The position numbers were made by a program, and so were the translations under genes. DNA of 64,000 bases, taken from contig NZ_BBQZ01000004.1 in the NCBI RefSeq assembly GCF_000974805.1, forward strand, positions 1-64,000. The letters run 5' to 3'. The notes under the pieces are model-generated. The model did no database searches and had not been told where the DNA came from. It saw only the letters and a program-made list of their open reading frames with translations. This DNA is from Demequina salsinemoris. GTDB lineage: Bacteria > Actinomycetota > Actinomycetes > Actinomycetales > Demequinaceae. The first letter of the stretch is position 1; every line of letters begins with the position of its first letter. Below, in pieces: positions 45,272 to 54,606 of this stretch.

Positions 45272-46345
45272 CTACTGCGCAGGCCGCGACCCCGCGGCCG
45301 CATCGTGCTTCGCGCTGGCGCCGGCGGCGTCGTCCTCGTCCTCGTCCTCGCCACCGGCGTCCCCTGGCTCGGCGCCCGCGTCGTCCTCCACGTCCGTGTA
45401 GTGGACCTGCCCGACCTCGGGCGCAACGTAGTGGGCGCCGAGCCAGGCAGCGCACATGAGGATGATGCGGTTCACGTAGTCGACGAAGACCATGAGCGTG
45501 ATCACGCCGACGAACGGCGCCAGCACCTTGCTGTCCGTCGAGCCGCTCACGATGTAGCTCACGCCGATGCGGAGCACCCCGATCGCGAAGGCGGAGACGA
45601 GGATGATGTAGAGCAGCCGCATCGACCAGCGCGCGCCGCCGAGCATCATGAGCGCGAGGGCGACGTACAGCATGTCGGCGATGATGCCCGCGCCGAAGCC
45701 GATCAGCCGCACCCCCCACCACGGCATCGAGACGTTGATGGCGTCGGCGAACCATTCCGCCGCGCTCGTCGCCACGACCTGGATCGCGAGCCCGATGAGC
45801 GCGATCAGGAGCAGCCCGACGAGGGCGCCCACATCGCGCAGCTTGCCCATGACGGGCGACGAGTACTCCTCGCCGAGCATCGTCCTGATGGATGTCCGCA
45901 TGCCCTTGATGAAGCGCGTCGCGGTGTTGATGAGGATGAAGAACGAGATCACGCCGACGATGCCTGCGACCGAGGTCGCGCTGCCGGAGCCGAGGTCGTC
46001 GGGCTCGATGATGCCGCTCGTGTCCCCGGTCGAGATCAGTCCGGGAACCGCGTTGCCGAGGTAGTCGACGAGCGACGAGCGCAGCGCCTCGTTGCCGGCG
46101 AGGAAGAGCGTGGCGAGCGTGGTCGCGACGACGAGACCCGCCGCGACAGACGCGAGGGTGAAGTAGGCGATGCCGGCGGCGAGGACGTTGCCGTTCTGGA
46201 GCGAGAACCGCTTGAGCCCCTTGGCCCAGGAGGTCGCCTCCCACCACTCCTTCAGGCGCTTGCCGCGTTCGGCGGCGTCCTTCGCCTGCGCGACGACCTC
46301 GTCCTTCTTGATCGACAGGGTGGTGGGCTCGGCCTCGTCGGCCAT
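45272..46345 (-). CDS. YihY/BrkB-family inner-membrane protein
   Basis: 357 residues. After a charged N-terminal helix (about 10-45), the YihY signature appears: NGNVLAAGIAYFTLASVAAG, followed by six hydrophobic helices and the family's conserved MWWGVRLIGFG-type segment (here SMPWWGVRLIGFG) and VDYVNRIILMCAAWLGA. The C-terminal tail is acidic (EDEDEDD). ATG at 46345 follows GAAGGGGGAG. It lies 31 nt after trpS on the minus strand. Family function is not established. Confidence 0.9.
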   Translation of the reverse strand: MADEAEPTTLSIKKDEVVAQAKDAAERGKRLKEWWEATSWAKGLKRFSLQNGNVLAAGIAYFTLASVAAGLVVATTLATLFLAGNEALRSSLVDYLGNAVPGLISTGDTSGIIEPDDLGSGSATSVAGIVGVISFFILINTATRFIKGMRTSIRTMLGEEYSSPVMGKLRDVGALVGLLLIALIGLAIQVVATSAAEWFADAINVSMPWWGVRLIGFGAGIIADMLYVALALMMLGGARWSMRLLYIILVSAFAIGVLRIGVSYIVSGSTDSKVLAPFVGVITLMVFVDYVNRIILMCAAWLGAHYVAPEVGQVHYTDVEDDAGAEPGDAGGEDEDEDDAAGASAKHDAAAGSRPAQ

Positions 46346-46376
46346 GTCGACTCCCCCTTCACCCCTCAGCGACGGT

Positions 46377-47387
46377 TCAGCGATGCAGCGCGGGCAGCAG
46401 CCCCACTCGATCGTAGATGCGATCCAGGGTGTTCTGCGCGATATGCGAGGCCTTCGCGGCACCGTCTGCCAGGACCGCGTCCAGCTTCTCGGGCGACTCG
46501 ATCCACTCCATCGCGGCGTCGTGGACGGGCGTGAGCGCCTCGACGACGACCTCGGCGAGGTCCACCTTGAGGTGGCCGTACATCTTGCCCTCGTACTCGG
46601 CCTCGAGCTCGGGGATCGCCTTGCCGGTGAAAGCCGAGTAGATGCGCAGCAGGTTGGACACGCCGGGCTTGTTCTCGTCGTCGTAGCGGATGACGGTGTC
46701 GGTGTCGGTGGTCGCGGACTTGATGTTCTTCGCGATCTTCTTGGGGTCCTCGAGGATCTCGATCAGGCCCTTGGGGCTCGACGCCGACTTGGACATCTTC
46801 TTGGTCGGCTCCTGGAGGTCTTGGATCTTCGCGACCTCCTTGACGATGTGCGGCTCGGGGACGACGACGGTGCCCTCGCCCAGGCGCGTGTTGAGGCGCT
46901 GCGCGAGGTCGCGCGAGAGCTCGAGGTGCTGGCGCTGGTCCTCGCCGACGGGCACGAGGTTCGTGTCGTACAGCAGGATGTCCGCGGCCATCAGGACGGG
47001 ATACGTGAACAGGCCGACGTTGGTGCCCGACTCCCCGACCTTCGCGGACTTGTCCTTGAACTGGGTCATGCGGCCGGCCTCGCCCATGCCGGTGAACGTG
47101 GACAGGATCCACGCGAGCTCGGCGTGCTGCGGCACGTGGGACTGGACGAACAGGAGCGAGCGCTCGGGGTCGACGCCCGCTGCGAGGAACTGCGCGGCGG
47201 TCCGGCGGGTGCGGTCACGCAGCACCGCGGGGTCGGGCGCCACGGTGAGCGCGTGCAGGTCCACGACCGAGTAGATCGCGTCGTGCGTCTCCTGCAGCTT
47301 GACCCACTGCACCAGCGCGCCCAGGTAGTTGCCGAGCTGGAGGGAGTCGGAGGTGGGCTGCATTGCCGAGAACACGCGAGGCTTCAT
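46377..47387 (-). CDS. trpS: Tryptophanyl-tRNA synthetase
   Basis: 336 residues, class I synthetase of bacterial TrpRS length. The HIGH-like motif is QLGNYLGA near residue 17 and the KMSKS loop is [12 protein letters not shown] near 195. [11 protein letters not shown] at the N-terminus and [16 protein letters not shown] are family-specific. It charges tRNA-Trp. It is probably read with the yihY gene downstream. Confidence 0.97.
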   Translation of the reverse strand: MKPRVFSAMQPTSDSLQLGNYLGALVQWVKLQETHDAIYSVVDLHALTVAPDPAVLRDRTRRTAAQFLAAGVDPERSLLFVQSHVPQHAELAWILSTFTGMGEAGRMTQFKDKSAKVGESGTNVGLFTYPVLMAADILLYDTNLVPVGEDQRQHLELSRDLAQRLNTRLGEGTVVVPEPHIVKEVAKIQDLQEPTKKMSKSASSPKGLIEILEDPKKIAKNIKSATTDTDTVIRYDDENKPGVSNLLRIYSAFTGKAIPELEAEYEGKMYGHLKVDLAEVVVEALTPVHDAAMEWIESPEKLDAVLADGAAKASHIAQNTLDRIYDRVGLLPALHR

Positions 47388-47463
47388 GCAGCCATTCTGT
47401 CAAAGCCTGGGAGTGCACAGGGACGATGCGAGAGTCGCCTGGCGTGGGCGGTCCCTCGAGGCG

Positions 47464-47808
47464 TCAGGTCGCCTCGGGGTCGTAGGGGGCGACGGCGTCG
47501 CGCTGCACGGCCAGGGGGTGCCGCTTGCGCGGCACGGTCGGCAGGCTCTCGCCGACCGGCAGCGGGGACTCCTCGGCGAGGGCCTCCTTGACGATGCGGC
47601 GGGGGTCGTACTGGCGCGGGTCGTACTGCTTCCAGTCGACCTCGGGCGCCTCCGCGGTCAGGGTCTGCTTGCCCTCACGGATCATGTCGCGTCCGCGCTT
47701 GACGAGGTCGCGCAGCTGCTGCGCGTACTCGGGCAGGCGCTGGGGGCCGATCACCACCATCGCGATGACGAGGATGATGAGCAGCTCGCTGCCGTTGATG
47801 TCGAACAC
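47464..47808 (-). CDS. tatB: Twin-arginine translocase subunit TatB
   Basis: 114 residues. One N-terminal membrane helix (ELLIILVIAMVVIGPQRLP, with the hinge Gly-Pro), then an amphipathic helix (EYAQQLRDLVKRGRDMI) and a charged, variable tail. TatB receives Tat signal peptides with TatC; EfeB (21003) is a likely client. Its placement next to htrA, the anti-sigma and sigE genes is conserved in actinobacteria. GTG start with TAGACC just upstream, probably leaderless. Confidence 0.92.
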   Translation of the reverse strand: MFDINGSELLIILVIAMVVIGPQRLPEYAQQLRDLVKRGRDMIREGKQTLTAEAPEVDWKQYDPRQYDPRRIVKEALAEESPLPVGESLPTVPRKRHPLAVQRDAVAPYDPEAT

Positions 47809-47877
47809 GGGTCTATTGTGCCGTCACTCGCGCGGGCCGGGAAGCATCCCGGCCCGCGCGGTCGGACCGGTGCGGGA

Positions 47878-49581
47878 TCAGCGACCCGGCAGCGCCGGCG
47901 CTGACGGCAGTCCGTCGTCCGGGAGCTGGAAGTCCTCGGAGCCCGATCCGTCGTCGGTGCTGCCCGAGTCGGACTCGTCGCTGTCATCGCTGAACACCAC
48001 GTCCTCGTTGGACGACAGGGTCACGGTGATGTCCTCCTCGGAGTCATCGCGCTGGATCGTGAGCACGACCTCGTCCCCGGGCGCCTTGGCCCGGATCGCG
48101 ACGATGAGCTCGTCGGACGCGGTGACGGGCCGGCCGTCGATCGCGGTGATGACGTCGCCGGGCTCGATGCCCGCCTCGTCGGCGGGGCTGCCGGAGACGA
48201 CGCCTCCGTCGATGTCGGCGACCTGGACGCCCTCGCCGGTGTAGGTGCTGTCGAGCTGGACGCCGATGACCGGGTAGGTCGCGACACCGTTCTCGATGAG
48301 CTCCTCGGCGGTGCGGCGAGCCTGGTTCGACGTGATCGAGAAGCCCAGGCCGATCGACCCGGACGAGTCGGTGCTCGTGGACAGCGTCGCGATCGCCGAG
48401 TTGATGCCGATGACCTCGCCGTCCGCGTTGATGAGCGGGCCGCCCGAGTTGCCGGGGTTGATCGCCGCGTCCGTCTGAATCGCGTCGACCCACGCGGTGG
48501 TGGTCTCGTCGGACGTCGTCACGGGACGATGCAGGGCGGACACGATGCCGGTTGTGACGGTGGACTCGAGGCCGAGCGGGGCGCCGATGGCGACCACGGA
48601 CTGCCCGACGACGACCTCGTCGGAGTCGGCGAGCACGAGCGGCGTGACGCCGGTCTGGTCGATGTGCACGACCGCGAGGTCGTACTCGGTCGACTCGCCG
48701 ACCACCGTGCCCTCGAGCTCGCTGCCGTCCGACTCGACAACGGTCACGGTGCCGCCCGAGTCGGCCACGACGTGGGCGTTGGTGAGGATGTAGCCGTCCT
48801 CGCGGATGAAGAAGCCGGAACCCGTGGAGGCGACCTCGCCGTTCTCGACGATCTCGATGACGACGACCGAGTCGGAGGCCTCGGCGGCGATCGACACGAC
48901 GTCGATGTCGGACGAGGATGAGCTGGTGTTCGTCGTGGTCGAGTCGTCGTCGGACGAGGACGAGGCGGGCAGCGTGCTCGCGGTGCTCGAGTCGTCGTCG
49001 GCGCCGAGCGTGGCGCCGTAGATGGCGGCGCCGCCGAAGCCGGCTGCGCCTCCGAGGACCAGTGCGCCGACCGTGATCGCGGCGACCGTGCGGCCGCGCA
49101 GACCTGCGGCTGCGGGCTTGGCGTCCGCGGGAGCGGCGGTCTGGTCGGGAGTCGAGGCGAACGTCTGCGCGGTGGTCGCGGCGGGGGCTCCGTACGATGC
49201 GGCGCCGGGAGCGGCGTACGCGGTGGCCGCGTACGGACCGGCGGGCGCGACCCGGGCGGGCTCCTGCGACGACGCCGGGGCATCCGCCGCGTCCGCGGGC
49301 GCGGTGGGAGGCAGCTCCGCCGTCGCGTCGGCCATCGGCGGCAGCTCGGCCGTCTCGTCCGCCGTGGGAGGCAGCTCGGCCGTGGTCTCAGACGTCGTGG
49401 GAAGCTTCTCGGTGGCGTCGGGCGTCGCGGGCAGGGTCTCGGTGGTCTCGGCCTGGTCGTGGCCCGGGGCCGCCGCCGGCTGCGGGTCCCGCGCTCCGTA
49501 CGAAGAGGGAGCGGCGAACGGCGATGTCGGCTGGGCGTCCTGCGAGGGCGCGCCGTCCTCAGGCTTCTGTGAGCCGTTCAT
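47878..49581 (-). CDS. HtrA/DegP-type trypsin-like serine protease with PDZ domain
   Basis: 567 residues. The first ~150 are a low-complexity Pro/Ala/Thr-rich cytoplasmic region with repeated TAELPPTAD-type units. One membrane helix follows (about 168-192), then a Ser/Asp-rich linker. The trypsin-like domain has TNAHVV (His), YDLAVVHID (Asp) and INPGNSGGPL (Ser). The PDZ domain near 450-540 contains DEAGIEPGDVI. It degrades or refolds envelope proteins under stress and may act on the anti-sigma encoded next. It lies 17 nt after the anti-sigma gene. Confidence 0.94.
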   Translation of the reverse strand: MNGSQKPEDGAPSQDAQPTSPFAAPSSYGARDPQPAAAPGHDQAETTETLPATPDATEKLPTTSETTAELPPTADETAELPPMADATAELPPTAPADAADAPASSQEPARVAPAGPYAATAYAAPGAASYGAPAATTAQTFASTPDQTAAPADAKPAAAGLRGRTVAAITVGALVLGGAAGFGGAAIYGATLGADDDSSTASTLPASSSSDDDSTTTNTSSSSSDIDVVSIAAEASDSVVVIEIVENGEVASTGSGFFIREDGYILTNAHVVADSGGTVTVVESDGSELEGTVVGESTEYDLAVVHIDQTGVTPLVLADSDEVVVGQSVVAIGAPLGLESTVTTGIVSALHRPVTTSDETTTAWVDAIQTDAAINPGNSGGPLINADGEVIGINSAIATLSTSTDSSGSIGLGFSITSNQARRTAEELIENGVATYPVIGVQLDSTYTGEGVQVADIDGGVVSGSPADEAGIEPGDVITAIDGRPVTASDELIVAIRAKAPGDEVVLTIQRDDSEEDITVTLSSNEDVVFSDDSDESDSGSTDDGSGSEDFQLPDDGLPSAPALPGR

Positions 49582-49598
49582 GAAGGGTGCTGGCTCTT

Positions 49599-50450
49599 TC
49601 AGTCCGTGCCGATGAACGCATCGGCGATTTCAACAAGTCCGGAGGAGATGCGGTCGACGAGCCCTGGCTCCTCGTCCACAGGGAACGAGCCGGCCACGTC
49701 GACGAGCGTCGTGGCGTCGCAGCCGCCGCATGAGGCGGTCATGACAAGGTCGCCGTTCTCCCACACGACCGTGGTGGTGGTCCCGTGGACCACGTAGAGG
49801 GTGAGGCTGTCCGTGGTGATCGTGGGCAGCTCGGAGAAGCCGGCGCCGAGCCGACCGCGCTGCTCCGTCACCACGACGGAGTCGAGCCCGGCGGCGAGCG
49901 AGAGGACGAGCCCCTGCGTGCCGTCGGTGAGGGTCTTGACGGAGGCGCCGACGGCCTTCAGCGTCGAGTTCTCGCCGAACGGGCTCGACCATCCCTCGAG
50001 CTCGTCGGTCTCGTCGAGGTCTGCCGACGCGTACGTCGCGACGGTCGTGCCGCCAGAGTCCGAGCCTCCGGCTACCGCGATGTCGGCAGAGTAGGTCTCG
50101 GGGGCGCCCGCGACGTAGGCCGCCCCGACGCCTCCGACGACCGCCGCGATCGCGCCGAGCGCGAGCAGGCGCGGCCGGTGGTCCGGCGGGCGGACCGCCT
50201 TCGCGTGGTGCGGGTCCTCGTGCGCCGCGATCTCGGCCATCCGATCGCGGTCGAGCAGCTGCTTGGCGAAGGTCATGTCGATGCCGGCGGGAGAGCTGTT
50301 GAGACGCTCTCGCGCCTGGCGCAGCTCGCCGTAGCGGTCGCTGCACTCCTCGCATGATGCGAGGTGGGCCATCGCCTCGGCGGCGGCCTTCGAATCGAGG
50401 CGCCCGTCGAGGAGGTCGTGGACCGACCGCCCCAGGTGCCGTCCGGTCAT
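49599..50450 (-). CDS. Membrane anti-sigma factor with zinc-binding ZAS domain
   Basis: 283 residues. The N-terminal anti-sigma domain holds the ZAS motif [12 protein letters not shown] (HxxxCxxC) with an upstream histidine, the zinc site that binds SigE-type factors. A single membrane helix lies near 93-115, and the rest is an extracytoplasmic domain of Ser/Gly/Asp-rich strands. The start ATG overlaps the sigE stop (ATGA), so it is made with the sigma factor it holds inactive. The order sigE - anti-sigma - htrA - tatB matches mycobacterial sigE-rseA-htrA-tatB. Confidence 0.9.
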   Translation of the reverse strand: MTGRHLGRSVHDLLDGRLDSKAAAEAMAHLASCEECSDRYGELRQARERLNSSPAGIDMTFAKQLLDRDRMAEIAAHEDPHHAKAVRPPDHRPRLLALGAIAAVVGGVGAAYVAGAPETYSADIAVAGGSDSGGTTVATYASADLDETDELEGWSSPFGENSTLKAVGASVKTLTDGTQGLVLSLAAGLDSVVVTEQRGRLGAGFSELPTITTDSLTLYVVHGTTTTVVWENGDLVMTASCGGCDATTLVDVAGSFPVDEEPGLVDRISSGLVEIADAFIGTD

Positions 50451-51055
50451 CCGTCGCTCCGGGCCGGGGCCTGCGCCGATGCGGGCGCACGATGCGCGAG
50501 GGACTCGCGCAGCTTGGCCCTCGCCCGCGACAGGCGGGAGCGGACCGTGCCCATCTTGATGCCGAGCGTCGCAGCGATCTCCTCATAGGAGAGGCCCTCG
50601 ATGTCGGACAGCACGACAGCGGCGCGGTACTCGGGCTGGAGGTCGGCGAGCGCGGCGATGATGTCGTCACCGAGGTTCGCCATGTCGAACGCGTCCTCGG
50701 GCTGACCCGAGCGCTCGTGCCGGTCGAAGCTCTCGGACGTCGACACGGTCGCGTCGTCGTCCGCCATGAAGTCGAAGCGGATGCGCTTCTTGCGACGCAT
50801 CCGGTCCAGGAAGAGGTTCGTCGTGATGCGGTGCAGCCAGCCCTCGAACGTGCCGGGCTTGTACTGCGACAGCGAGTTGAACACGCGCACGAACACGTCC
50901 TGCGTGAGGTCCTCGGCATCGTGCTGGTTGCCGGTCAAGTGGTACGCGAGGCGGTAGACCCGTCCCGAGTGCTCCTCGACGATGCGTTCCCAGGTGAGCT
51001 CCGCCGGCAGCGCCGGTGCGGCCTCGACCGAGGCTGGGGTGGTGGCCGTGGTCAT
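50447..51055 (-). CDS. sigE: ECF sigma factor, SigE type
   Basis: 202 residues. Sigma-2 region: [30 protein letters not shown] and the promoter-recognition stretch [17 protein letters not shown]. Sigma-4 [22 protein letters not shown]. It directs envelope-stress transcription. The gene is followed with overlap by its anti-sigma gene. It is divergent from the methyltransferase at 51202, leaving 146 bp for its promoters; I could not pick out a SigE-type GGAAC/GTT pair with confidence. Confidence 0.95.
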   Translation of the reverse strand: MTTATTPASVEAAPALPAELTWERIVEEHSGRVYRLAYHLTGNQHDAEDLTQDVFVRVFNSLSQYKPGTFEGWLHRITTNLFLDRMRRKKRIRFDFMADDDATVSTSESFDRHERSGQPEDAFDMANLGDDIIAALADLQPEYRAAVVLSDIEGLSYEEIAATLGIKMGTVRSRLSRARAKLRESLAHRAPASAQAPARSDG

Positions 51056-51201
51056 CGCCTCGCCTCCTTCTGCTCTGCTTCAACGCCTTGCCGACACTTC
51101 ATGTTCCCATGGCCCCTCCAGCGCATCGAGCCCCCTGGCGCCGATCTGCGGCAACTCTGAGGGACGGTGCCCGATACGATGCCCTGGTAAGGGGAGGTGC
51201 C

Positions 51202-51843
51202 ATGACCAACGAGGCCGCTAACTGGGCGTACGCCGAGGACTTCCTGGCGGAGGATCGGGCGCTGCTCGCCGCGCGTGACGCCGCCGAGGAGCTGGGGTGC
51301 GTGCCGGTGTTCCCCGCCGTGGGCAGGACCCTGCAGGTGCTCGCGCGCACGCTCGGGGCGCGCTCGATCGTCGAGATCGGTACGGGCACGGGGGTGGCGT
51401 CCATCCACCTGCTGCGCGGCATGGAGGCGACGGGTGTGCTCACCACGATCGATCTCGACGCCGAGCACCACAGGGCCGCGCGCCGCGCCATCACCGCGGC
51501 GGGCTTCGCGCCGGAGCGGGCGCGACTCATCACGGGCCGCGCGCTCGAGGTGCTTCCCCGCCTCACGGACGGCGGCTACGACCTGGTGCTGATCGACGCG
51601 GCCAAAGCGGAGTACCCGATGTACCTGGAGCACGCGCTGCGCCTGCTGCGCGTGGGTGGGGTGCTCGCGATCGACAACGCGCTGTGGCACGGCCGTGTGG
51701 CCGACCCCGCGCAGCGCGATGAGGAGACGACGGCGATCCGCGTCACGCTCAAGGCGGTGCGCGAGAACGAGGCTCTGACCCCGGTGCTGCTCACCGCGGG
51801 CGATGGCCTGCTGGTGGCGCTGAAGGACTCCGACGCGGCCTGA
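51202..51843 (+). CDS. O-methyltransferase, SAM-dependent (COG4122-like)
   Basis: 213 residues. The Rossmann SAM loop is VEIGTGTGVASIHLL near 63-75, followed by acidic TTIDLDAEH, and LVLIDAAKAEYPMYLEHAL, the metal-binding aspartate and DAAK motif of the caffeoyl-CoA/catechol O-methyltransferase family; AIDNALWHG is also typical. Its position opposite sigE is conserved in actinobacteria. The acceptor is unknown. AAGGGGAGG lies 6 nt before the ATG. Confidence 0.92.
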   Translation: MTNEAANWAYAEDFLAEDRALLAARDAAEELGCVPVFPAVGRTLQVLARTLGARSIVEIGTGTGVASIHLLRGMEATGVLTTIDLDAEHHRAARRAITAAGFAPERARLITGRALEVLPRLTDGGYDLVLIDAAKAEYPMYLEHALRLLRVGGVLAIDNALWHGRVADPAQRDEETTAIRVTLKAVRENEALTPVLLTAGDGLLVALKDSDAA

Positions 51844-51883
51844 GCCGAGCCGGAGCCGGCCCGCGCGAGGCGGGCGGAGGAGA

Positions 51884-52051
51884 CTACTGGAGCGCGGACT
51901 GAAGCGCGTCGCCGAGCTCCTTGACCTCGTCGGCGTTGATCTCCACGACCAGGCGGCCGCCACCCTCGAGAGGCATGCGCAGCACGTAGCTGCGGCCTTC
52001 CTTCACGACCTCCATGGGGCCGTCACCGGTACGAGGCTTCATTGCGGCCAT
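51884..52051 (-). CDS. DUF3117 family small protein
   Basis: 55 residues, the family's usual size. The core KPRTGDGPMEVVKEGR...LEGGGRLVVEINADE is nearly invariant in Actinomycetota; function unknown. ATG at 52051 with AAGGAG 9 nt upstream is chosen over a start at 52105 whose extra residues do not fit the family. Confidence 0.92.
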   Translation of the reverse strand: MAAMKPRTGDGPMEVVKEGRSYVLRMPLEGGGRLVVEINADEVKELGDALQSALQ

Positions 52052-52165
52052 CGTCTGCCACTCCTTGGGTCCTTGCGGTCGCGCGGCGCGCAACGCTTGT
52101 GTCATTCTACGGGTTTGGGCTGACGCGTCCCAAATCCCTCGCGCCGCGCCGCGTCGCCGCGCGGC

Positions 52166-52558
52166 TCAGGGGAACACCGAGAGGACGACCACGGGGACGC
52201 TCGCAAGGCCTCCCGCCAGCACGACGACGCCGAGGATGCTGCCCCACAGCGCCCTCGCCCTGAAGGGCAGCCCGCGACGTCTGGTCGCGTCGCGCGCGAC
52301 GCCGCCGAGAACCACCGCGGCGGCCCCCCAGAGCCAGCAGAACATCTCGGCGTCGAGGAGCCGCTCATGCCACCAGACGGTAGGCCACGACCCGGCGTTG
52401 CCGTCTTCGGGGAGCATGAGCGGGTTGAACGTCCAGAAGCCCAGGAGCAGGGCGGCTCCGACGAGGGCGACCATTGGCACGCTCGTCTCAAGCGCGTGCA
52501 CCCGTGAGGCGCGTGCCGTCGTCGCCTCCGTCGTCATCGCTGGCGCTCCCGTGCTCAC
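52166..52558 (-). CDS. Small membrane protein of unknown function
   Basis: 130 residues. Hydrophobic helices near 27-45, 70-88 and 105-128; between the first two is a Trp-rich external loop (GSWPTVWWHERLL). No family recognised. GTG at 52558 is 6 nt from TATGCT, supporting a leaderless start, but the in-frame ATG at 52537 is also possible. Confidence 0.65.
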   Translation of the reverse strand: MSTGAPAMTTEATTARASRVHALETSVPMVALVGAALLLGFWTFNPLMLPEDGNAGSWPTVWWHERLLDAEMFCWLWGAAAVVLGGVARDATRRRGLPFRARALWGSILGVVVLAGGLASVPVVVLSVFP

Positions 52559-52564
52559 AGGACG

Positions 52565-52593
52565 AGCATAGTGCCGTCACCGAGTGTCGTCAC
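52565..52593 (-). promoter_or_regulatory. Promoter of the small membrane protein gene
   Basis: Minus strand: -35 GTGACG (52588-52593), 17-bp spacer, -10 TATGCT (52565-52570), then 6 nt to the GTG at 52558. Leaderless arrangement. Confidence 0.5.
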
Positions 52594-52633
52594 CGACGTG
52601 GTGCAGACGCCGGGGTGGCGTCCTCCGCCGCGC

Positions 52634-53365
52634 TCAGTCGACCGCGATCGCGAGGTCCGTCGTCACATGCTCGACGGCTTCGAGCGGATCGTCGGTGAGG
52701 CGGATCAGCTCCAGGTCGGCGTCCTTGATCTTCCCGTCGGCGGCCATCGAGTCCTTCATCCAGGAGACGAGCCCGGCCCAGTAGTCCTCCCCGACCAGCG
52801 CGATCGGGAACCTGTCGATCGTGCCGGTCTGCACCAGCGTGAGCGCCTCGAACAGCTCGTCCATGGTCCCGAATCCGCCCGGCAGAGCGATGAAGCCCTG
52901 CGCGTACTTCACGAACATGGTCTTGCGCGCGAAGAAGTACCGGAAGTTGATCCCGAGGTTCACGTACGGGTTCATGTCCTGCTCGTGCGGCAGCTCGATC
53001 CCGAGCCCGACGGACACTCCCCCGGCCTCGTGCGCGCCCTTGTTCGCGGCCTCCATGATGCCCGGGCCGCCTCCCGTGATGGTCGCGTAGCCGCGCTCGG
53101 CGAGCAGCCGTCCGACGGTCTCCGCGTGGGCGTAGTCGTTGGCATCGACCTTCGAGCGGGCGGACCCGAACACCGTGATCGCCGGGCCCAGCTCCGCGAG
53201 CGCGCCGAAGCCCTCCACGAACTCCGACTGGATGCGCAGCACGCGCCACGGGTCGTCATGGAGCCAGCTCGGGCTGTCCTGCTCCCCCAGCAGCCTCCCG
53301 GACGTGGACGTGGTGGGGACGTTGCGCCCGCGCAGCAGCACGGGCCCTTTGCGGTACTCGGCCAC
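52634..53365 (-). CDS. LOG-family (TIGR00730-type) Rossmann protein
   Basis: 243 residues. The signature GGGPGIMEAANKGA and the downstream PGGFGTMDELFEALTLVQ are the hallmarks of the LOG/lysine-decarboxylase-like family; plant and bacterial members release cytokinin bases from their nucleotides. VFGSARSKVDANDY opens the Rossmann fold. GTG at 53365 follows AAGGAGG, which decides the start over a longer frame through the DapE region. Substrate in this organism unknown. Confidence 0.92.
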   Translation of the reverse strand: MAEYRKGPVLLRGRNVPTTSTSGRLLGEQDSPSWLHDDPWRVLRIQSEFVEGFGALAELGPAITVFGSARSKVDANDYAHAETVGRLLAERGYATITGGGPGIMEAANKGAHEAGGVSVGLGIELPHEQDMNPYVNLGINFRYFFARKTMFVKYAQGFIALPGGFGTMDELFEALTLVQTGTIDRFPIALVGEDYWAGLVSWMKDSMAADGKIKDADLELIRLTDDPLEAVEHVTTDLAIAVD

Positions 53366-53447
53366 GGTGACCTCCTTGCATGGATGGATCGGTGGACAGG
53401 GACGATGCGGCAGCCAGGGACGATGCCTCGGTCGCGGTGGACGCCGA
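53366..53447. repeat. Two direct copies of the iterated motif between genes
   Basis: CAGGGACGATGC occurs at 53397-53408 and again, as CCAGGGACGATGC, ending at 53426. The copies are 18 bp apart in the same orientation, in the short gap between the LOG-family gene and dapE. Confidence 0.8.
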
Positions 53448-54539
53448 TCAGGACGTGAGCCAGGCCTCCAGCCCGGCGCGCACCGCGCGGATCTGGCTGA
53501 CGGGGCAGCGCTCCTGATCGGCGTGGGCGAGCTCGGGGTCGCCGGGACCGTAGTTGACCGCGGGCACGCCGAGCGCGCCGAAGCGCGCGACGTCGGTCCA
53601 CCCGAGCTTGGCGCGGGGCGGCTCGACGCCGGTGGCGATGACCGCGTCGACGAACGACGTCGCGAGTGGCGCGTCGAGCCCGGGCCGGCAGCCCTCCGCA
53701 CGGTCCGTGACGACGATGCGATGCTCGCCCACGCCGGACGCCGCGACGACCTCGGACACGTGCGCGATCGCGTCGTCCGCCGACTTGTCGGGCGCGAAGC
53801 GGTAGTTGATCGTGACGATGCATTCGTCGGGGACGACGTTGCCGGCGATGCCGCCGCCGATGCCGACGGCGTTGAGCCCCTCGCGATACGTCAGGCCGTC
53901 GACCTCGACCGCCGCGGCCTCGTAGGACGCGAGCGCGGCGAGCACGGGCGCGGCCGCGTGGATCGCGTTCACGCCCTTCCACGAACGCGCGCTGTGCGCG
54001 GCCGTGCCCGGCACGACGACGTCGACGCGGATCGTGCCGTTGCAGCCGCCCTCGATGGTCGCGCTCGTCGGCTCCCCGAGCACCGCGAAGTCCGCCGCGA
54101 GCAGGTCGGGCCGCTCGCGCGACAGGCGCCCGAGCCCGTTGCGGGTCTCCTCGACCTCCTCCTGGTCGTAGAGGATCCAGGTGATGTCGCGCGTCGGCGC
54201 GGTGAGCGAGGCGGCGAGGGACAGCTGCACCGCGACCCCGGACTTCATGTCCACGGTGCCGCGACCCCACAGGGTCTCCCCGTCATCGTCCCAGCGTCCG
54301 GGGACGTTGTCCTTGATCGGGACGGTGTCCAGATGCCCGGCGACGACGACGCGCTCGGCCCGGCCCAGCATCGTCCTGGCGACGATGTTGTTGCCCAGGC
54401 GGGTCACATCGAGGTGCGCGAGGGCACTGAGGGCCTCCTCCACCTGGTCGGCGATCAGCAGCTCGTCGCCCGAGACGGACGGGATGTCGACGAGCGCCTT
54501 GGCGAGCTCCTCGACGGGTGCGGTGAGGTCAAGCGTCAT
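53448..54539 (-). CDS. dapE: Succinyl-diaminopimelate desuccinylase
   Basis: 363 residues, M20 metallopeptidase fold. It removes succinate from N-succinyl-LL-DAP in lysine and peptidoglycan synthesis. First zinc ligands in VVAGHLDTVP; WGRGTVDMKSG (bridging Asp); the glutamate base in YDQEEVEE; and a C-terminal histidine in the FGALGVPAVNYGPGD neighbourhood. It is divergent from dapD, with only 67 bp between them. Confidence 0.93.
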   Translation of the reverse strand: MTLDLTAPVEELAKALVDIPSVSGDELLIADQVEEALSALAHLDVTRLGNNIVARTMLGRAERVVVAGHLDTVPIKDNVPGRWDDDGETLWGRGTVDMKSGVAVQLSLAASLTAPTRDITWILYDQEEVEETRNGLGRLSRERPDLLAADFAVLGEPTSATIEGGCNGTIRVDVVVPGTAAHSARSWKGVNAIHAAAPVLAALASYEAAAVEVDGLTYREGLNAVGIGGGIAGNVVPDECIVTINYRFAPDKSADDAIAHVSEVVAASGVGEHRIVVTDRAEGCRPGLDAPLATSFVDAVIATGVEPPRAKLGWTDVARFGALGVPAVNYGPGDPELAHADQERCPVSQIRAVRAGLEAWLTS

Positions 54540-54545
54540 ACGGCC

Positions 54546-54599
54546 ACCCTAGCCGCGGGTCCTGACACGCCCTGTCACGTGCGTCGCCTCAACTACCCT
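54546..54599. promoter_or_regulatory. Back-to-back -10 boxes of dapE and dapD
   Basis: On the minus strand TAGGGT (54546-54551) lies 6 nt before the dapE ATG; on the plus strand TACCCT (54594-54599) lies 7 nt before the dapD ATG, with a possible -35 CTGTCA at 54572. Both transcripts should be leaderless. Confidence 0.55.
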
Positions 54600-54606
54600 G
54601 GGGACC

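Noticed and set aside
45335-45360. GTCCTC repeats near the end of the YihY-family gene
   Set aside because: They encode the acidic C-terminal tail (Glu/Asp) and are ordinary low-complexity coding sequence.
53448-54270. Long alternate minus-strand frame running through dapE and into the LOG-family gene
   Set aside because: The M20 motifs of DapE are in another frame, and the LOG-family gene has its own GTG with a strong AAGGAGG.
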